DNA of 64,000 nucleotides. Origin: Methylomusa anaerophila (GTDB lineage: Bacteria; Bacillota; Negativicutes; Sporomusales; Sporomusaceae). Shown piece by piece: positions 60,382-64,000 of the stretch (its first letter is position 1; the number at the start of each line of letters is the position of its first letter). The stretch spans positions 2,311,501 through 2,375,500 of the forward strand of contig NZ_AP018449.1 in the NCBI RefSeq assembly GCF_003966895.1, in the 5' to 3' direction. The notes under the pieces are model-generated. The model was not told the DNA's origin. It saw only the letters and a program-made list of their open reading frames with translations, and did not search any database. Made by a program: the position numbers and the translations under genes.

Positions 60382-60410
60382 TTGCAGACCCGGAAGTGTT
60401 GTGCTATAAT
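60382..60410 (+). promoter_or_regulatory. Promoter of rpmE
   Basis: TTGCAG, a 17-nt spacer and a perfect TATAAT, 49 nt before the start codon. Confidence 0.75.
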
Positions 60411-60459
60411 TGTTTACGCGTAAATTCAAGCGTGGTTATAAAGTGAGGTGCAAGGCGTC

Positions 60460-60657
60460 ATGAAAGAAAAGATTCATCCTAATTTTAATGAGACCAAAGT
60501 AACCTGCGGTTGCGGCAATACATTCATAACCGGTTCTGTAAAAAAAGAACTTCGCGTAGATGTATGTTCCAAGTGTCATCCCTTCTACACAGGACAGCAG
60601 CGGAACGTTGCCGCCGGCGGGCGGGTTGAAAGATTCAATAAGCGTTACGGCAAGTAA
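60460..60657 (+). CDS. rpmE: 50S ribosomal protein L31
   Basis: The 65-residue ribosomal protein L31 is of the zinc-binding (C+) type, with cysteines in CGCGNTF and [10 protein letters not shown]. It starts MKEKIHPNF, as in Firmicute homologues. ATG 60460 follows GAGGTG; an upstream in-frame GTG would add four unneeded residues. It is first gene of the rpmE-DUF1385-prfA-prmC-tsaC cluster. Confidence 0.96.
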   Translation: MKEKIHPNFNETKVTCGCGNTFITGSVKKELRVDVCSKCHPFYTGQQRNVAAGGRVERFNKRYGK

Positions 60658-60666
60658 AGACTCGGG

Positions 60667-60690
60667 CAGCAGAGCAGCAATGCTCTGCTG
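60667..60690 (+). terminator. Hairpin after rpmE (possible attenuator)
   Basis: CAGCAGAGCA / TGCTCTGCTG with a GCAA loop. The T tract is weak, so partial read-through is likely. Confidence 0.55.
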
Positions 60691-60759
60691 TACTTATATT
60701 GTAACTACTCAGATACCTGAGTAACCTTATATTTATCTATCCGGAAGGGAGCAAATGCC

Positions 60760-61641
60760 GTGAAAACGAAAAAAACTTTCGTGGGCGGGCAGGCAGTTAT
60801 TGAGGGTGTCATGATGCGCGGACCGGAGTATATTGCTACCGCCGTGCGCGAACCGTCCGGCGGGATTGTGGTTGAGAAAGACCGGCTTGAATCAATAACC
60901 GGCCGTTATCCGATACTAAAAAAGCCAATGCTGCGCGGCGTGGTGGCGCTGGTGGAATCACTTGTCTACGGTCTGAAGGCGTTGTCTTTTTCAGCGCAGG
61001 CTGCAGGCGAAGAAGGAGAAGAGCTGTCAAACAAAGAGATTGCCATGACAATGGTTTTGGCCTTGGGACTGGCAATTGTGCTTTTTGTTGTCATACCTAC
61101 TTTTGCTGCCAAGTTCATTCATAGCGCTATCACCGATCCGGGCTTGCTAAACCTGTTGGAGGGAATTTTGCGACTGGCCATTTTTTTCGCCTATATCGGC
61201 GGGATATCCATGCTGAAGGATATTCAACGGGTTTTTCAGTATCACGGCGCCGAGCACAAGACCATCCATGCTTACGAAGCCGGTGTGCCGCTTACGATTG
61301 AAAATATTAAAGGCTATAGCCGCCTTCATCCCCGCTGCGGTACAAATTTTTTACTGATTGTCATGGTTGTCAGTATTGTAATGTTTGCTTTCCTGGGGTG
61401 GCCCGACCTGTGGCTTCGTATACTGTCGCGGATAATCCTGCTGCCGGTTGTAGCCGGTATTGCCTATGAAATCATCCGTTTTGCCGGACGCAGTGAGCAT
61501 AAAGCCGTGGCCTGCGCCATCGCTCCCGGCCTATGGCTCCAGCAACTGACTACCCGCGAACCCAGCGACGACCAGATTGAAGTAGCCATCCAAGCCCTCA
61601 AAGCCGTAACACCGGCAGAAAGTAATGATACTGACAATTAA
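60760..61641 (+). CDS. DUF1385 family membrane protein
   Basis: The 293-residue DUF1385 (YqhQ-like) membrane protein has the family start GGQAVIEGVMMRGP. It has four to five hydrophobic helices and the central YHGAEHKTIHAYE and HPRCGTNFLLIV motifs. The molecular function is not established. The gene is regularly found between rpmE and prfA in Firmicutes, as here. The start is GTG with GGAAGGGAGC upstream. Confidence 0.92.
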   Translation: MKTKKTFVGGQAVIEGVMMRGPEYIATAVREPSGGIVVEKDRLESITGRYPILKKPMLRGVVALVESLVYGLKALSFSAQAAGEEGEELSNKEIAMTMVLALGLAIVLFVVIPTFAAKFIHSAITDPGLLNLLEGILRLAIFFAYIGGISMLKDIQRVFQYHGAEHKTIHAYEAGVPLTIENIKGYSRLHPRCGTNFLLIVMVVSIVMFAFLGWPDLWLRILSRIILLPVVAGIAYEIIRFAGRSEHKAVACAIAPGLWLQQLTTREPSDDQIEVAIQALKAVTPAESNDTDN

Positions 61642-61701
61642 CAATACTAAGCAATACTAACGATACTATTTAGTTAATGATTTAAAATCATCTGCTGCTA
61701 C

Positions 61702-61821
61702 GAACTGCTTAGAAATCGTTAGCTGCTAGGCGCGACGAGAACCGGAACGAGGCGTACTTGGTTGTACGCCGCAGTGAGGACCGCAGGAGCAACGACGCAG
61801 ATGGCGGTTTATAAGCAGTTC
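61702..61821 (+). ncRNA. Structured leader repeat A, copy 4 (compact)
   Basis: This 120-nt copy has the same outer stem. Its core hairpin reads GGCGTAC / GTACGCC, where copies 2 and 3 have AGCGTAC / GTACGCT, a compensatory change. The prfA TTG start is 41 nt downstream, with GAGGTGAG between. Confidence 0.82.
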
Positions 61822-61862
61822 CCCCCTTAAAGGAAAATAGTTACACATGAGGTGAGTGTGCA

Positions 61863-62945
61863 TTGCTTGACAAACCCCAAATCGAAAAGCTGCAGTCTTT
61901 AGAGGATAAATTTTATGAGCTGGAAGCGCGCATTAGCGATCCGGCGGTTATGGCTGACATGGGTGAATGGCAGAAACTGACCAGGGCCCATGCTAAAATG
62001 GCTCCGGTTGTGATTAAATTCCGGGAATTTAAAAAAGCCCTTGCGTCTATAGAGGAAGCCCGGGAAATGCTTAAGGAAAAACTGGACGAAGAATTCCGGG
62101 GAATGGTGGAAGCCGAATTCGAGGAAGCTAAAGGCAAAATTCCTGCTTTAAGTGAAGAACTCAGGATTTTGCTGCTGCCTAAAGATCCCAATGATGATAA
62201 AAACGTAATCGTGGAGATTCGTGGCGGGGCCGGCGGGGACGAAGCCGCGCTGTTTGCCGGCGATCTGTTCCGGATGTACACCCGCTATGCCGAAAACCAG
62301 GGATGGCGGACGGAAGTACTGGATGCCAACGTATCCGACCTTGGCGGGTTTAAGGAAGTTGTGTTCGTGATTGAGGGTGACGGCGCTTATTCCAAGTTGA
62401 AATACGAAAGCGGTGTTCACCGGGTGCAACGGGTGCCGACAACCGAATCCAGCGGCCGTATTCACACATCTACCGTTACGGTCGCTGTTCTGCCGGAGGC
62501 GGAAGACGTGGATGTGGAGATTAATCCCAATGATCTGAGAATCGACACTTATTGCGCCAGCGGCGCCGGTGGCCAGCATGTAAACAAGACGGAATCGGCG
62601 GTGCGAATTACCCACCTGCCTACGGGGGTAGTAGTACAGTGTCAGGATGAAAAATCCCAGCTTAAGAACCGGGATAAGGCCATGCGGGTGCTGCGCGCCA
62701 AACTGTTGGAACTGGCCCAGGAGGAACAACATGCCGAGGTGGCTGAAAGCCGGAAAAGCCAGGTAGGCACAGGCGACCGCAGTGAGCGTATCCGGACCTA
62801 TAACTTTCCCCAGGGACGGGTGACCGACCACCGTATCGGTCTCACCCTGCACAAGCTTGACTTTATATTGAACGGTGATTTGGACGAATTGATATCGTCG
62901 CTGGTGACGGCCGGACAGAGCGAGCAGCTCAAACAAGTCGAATAA
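61863..62945 (+). CDS. prfA: Peptide chain release factor 1
   Basis: The 360-residue class I release factor terminates translation at UAA and UAG. The GGQ motif that triggers peptidyl-tRNA hydrolysis is present ([13 protein letters not shown]), as is the codon-recognition region with [14 protein letters not shown]. The start is TTG, preceded by GAGGTGAG. It stands directly after structured repeat A and is followed by prmC, whose product methylates its GGQ glutamine. Confidence 0.96.
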   Translation: MLDKPQIEKLQSLEDKFYELEARISDPAVMADMGEWQKLTRAHAKMAPVVIKFREFKKALASIEEAREMLKEKLDEEFRGMVEAEFEEAKGKIPALSEELRILLLPKDPNDDKNVIVEIRGGAGGDEAALFAGDLFRMYTRYAENQGWRTEVLDANVSDLGGFKEVVFVIEGDGAYSKLKYESGVHRVQRVPTTESSGRIHTSTVTVAVLPEAEDVDVEINPNDLRIDTYCASGAGGQHVNKTESAVRITHLPTGVVVQCQDEKSQLKNRDKAMRVLRAKLLELAQEEQHAEVAESRKSQVGTGDRSERIRTYNFPQGRVTDHRIGLTLHKLDFILNGDLDELISSLVTAGQSEQLKQVE

Positions 62946-62969
62946 TAAGATGATGCAGGGTGTAACACG

Positions 62970-63842
62970 ATGACAGACGTACCAAAATCATGGAACATTG
63001 GGTTGATTTTAAATTGGACCAGGCAGTATTTCAGCGAAAAAGGCGTGGAAAACCCACGCCTTGATGCTGAAGTACTGCTTTCCCATATCTTAGGCCGGGA
63101 CCGCCTATATCTCTATACCCATTTTGACCAGCCGCTGACGGCTTCGGAATTGGCCGCTTACCGGGAAATGGTAAAAAAACGGGCAAAACGGGCGCCGGTA
63201 GCTTATATTACCGGCAGGAAAGAATTTATGGGTCTGGAGTTTGCTGTTAGTCCGGCAGTACTTATACCCCGGCCTGACACCGAAATATTGGTGGAGGCGG
63301 TTTTGTCCCGTCTGCAGAAATTGACTAAGCCGGAAATCGCCGATTTGGGAACAGGCAGCGGGGCAATCATCGTCAGCCTGTTAGCTGTTATTCCCTCAGC
63401 CTGCGGGGTTGCTGTGGACCTTTCCCCGGAAGCGTTGGCGGTAGCCGGCGAGAATGCCAGGCGGCATCAGGTTGAGGAACGGTTAACGTTATGCTGCGGC
63501 GATCTCATTAGTCCCCTGACCGGTCGGAAATTTGACGCGCTGATTTCCAATCCGCCTTATATTCCCACAGCGGCTATAGCGGGTTTGAGTCCCGAAGTCC
63601 GGCAGGAGCCCAGAGTGGCCCTGGACGGCGGCGAGGACGGTTTGATTTTTTATCGTTGCATTGTGGCCAAGGGAGCCCAATACCTAAAGCCAGGCGGATT
63701 TATCGCCGTTGAGGTAGGTATGGGGCAAGCCCGCCCGGTGGCGGCTTTGGCTGCGGCAGAAACCCGCCTGACTGTTGCCGAGGTAATCAAAGATTATAGC
63801 GGTATTGAACGGGTAGTTGTATTTCAGGGAGTTGTTTCATAA
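62970..63842 (+). CDS. prmC: Release factor glutamine methyltransferase PrmC/HemK
   Basis: The 290-residue SAM-dependent methyltransferase acts on the GGQ glutamine of release factors. It has an N-terminal helical substrate domain (about 1-85), motif I LGTGSGAIIVSLL and the catalytic NPPY in ISNPPYIP near residue 194. It lies 24 nt after prfA in the conserved order. The stop overlaps the next ATG (TAATG). Confidence 0.95.
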   Translation: MTDVPKSWNIGLILNWTRQYFSEKGVENPRLDAEVLLSHILGRDRLYLYTHFDQPLTASELAAYREMVKKRAKRAPVAYITGRKEFMGLEFAVSPAVLIPRPDTEILVEAVLSRLQKLTKPEIADLGTGSGAIIVSLLAVIPSACGVAVDLSPEALAVAGENARRHQVEERLTLCCGDLISPLTGRKFDALISNPPYIPTAAIAGLSPEVRQEPRVALDGGEDGLIFYRCIVAKGAQYLKPGGFIAVEVGMGQARPVAALAAAETRLTVAEVIKDYSGIERVVVFQGVVS

Positions 63843-64000
63843 TGGATACTCAATATCTGAAGCTGGACAAAGATAATCCCGACGTCAAGGCTTTAGCGTT
63901 TGCGGCCGGGGTATTACGTCAAGGCGGGCTTGTTGCCTTTCCTACCGAGACAGTATACGGATTAGGCGCAAACGGTCTTGATAAGGAAGCGGTGGCAGGC
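63842..64000 (+). CDS. Threonylcarbamoyl-AMP synthase (TsaC/Sua5), N-terminal part
   Basis: The first 53 codons of a YrdC/Sua5-family enzyme run off the window end. GGLVAFPTETVYGLGANG is the diagnostic nucleotide/bicarbonate-threonine pocket. The enzyme makes threonylcarbamoyl-AMP for the t6A37 modification of tRNAs reading ANN codons. Its ATG overlaps the prmC stop. Whether it is the short TsaC or the longer Sua5 form cannot be seen. Confidence 0.93.
   Translation, partial: MDTQYLKLDKDNPDVKALAFAAGVLRQGGLVAFPTETVYGLGANGLDKEAVAG

Overview
The window reads as chromosome of a spore-forming, anaerobic Firmicute, most likely of the Sporomusaceae/Negativicutes type. The evidence is a complete gerA-gerB-gerC germination operon, a 2-hydroxyacyl-CoA dehydratase-activase giant protein, an iron alcohol dehydrogenase, a methylene-THF reductase, heavy c-di-GMP signalling and a Firmicute-style rpmE-DUF1385-prfA-prmC-tsaC block. 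Base composition is near 50% GC in the conserved parts and visibly AT-richer in the accessory stretches (about 0.3-1.5 kb and 9.2-14.4 kb). The genus is an inference, not something the sequence proves.

Layout. 0-3.1 kb is a mobile-element junk zone: the tail of an MFS efflux gene, remnants of a group II intron and an integrase, a small tyrosine recombinase between two inverted lox/dif-like sites, and an IS110-family element. 3.1-9.2 kb holds a chemoreceptor, a DUF2284 protein, a DUF3298 protein, an MFS transporter and an HD-GYP protein. 9.2-14.4 kb is accessory, with a truncated GNAT-like gene, an XRE regulator, a cell-wall amidase and a B12-type radical SAM enzyme among several palindromic and repeated elements. 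14.4-15.3 kb is a methylene-THF reductase gene. 15.5-24 kb is a tellurium-resistance-type (Ter) stress island: four TerD paralogues, TerC, a citrate-lyase-like aldolase, a phosphoribosyltransferase-TRSP-StiP fusion, a HAD phosphatase and a small membrane protein. It is bracketed by two direct copies of the 3' end of the reductase gene plus its terminator. 24.3-28.6 kb has a molybdate-type HTH/PBP regulator, a polysaccharide deacetylase, a phosphodiester glycosidase and a membrane-anchored protein. 28.8-31.6 kb has a PAS-GGDEF-EAL protein and a PHP phosphoesterase.

31.6-32.0 kb contains a clear noncoding RNA gene (promoter, long closing stem, terminator) followed by an IS200/IS605-like palindromic tail. 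32-37.3 kb has an MFS transporter coupled to a nuclease-helicase, a HisJ-like phosphatase and a VOC protein. 38.1-45.5 kb has a PreP-type metalloprotease and the 1415-residue activase fusion. 45.8-52.9 kb has a DUF3231 protein, an iron alcohol dehydrogenase and the ger operon. 53.1-59.1 kb is a signalling block: a FliK-like repeat protein, an ECF sigma factor with a putative membrane anti-sigma, a SpoIIE-type phosphatase and an HD-GYP protein. 59.5-64 kb has a nitrilase-family amidase followed by rpmE, DUF1385, prfA, prmC and the start of tsaC.

The most interesting non-gene signals are four things. (1) A family of structured repeats (four full copies, one relic), each ending 36-44 nt before the start codon of an otherwise unrelated gene. 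(2) A two-copy 145-nt element whose two hairpins show compensatory changes. (3) The self-flanking tyrosine recombinase cassette. (4) The direct repeats bracketing the Ter island.
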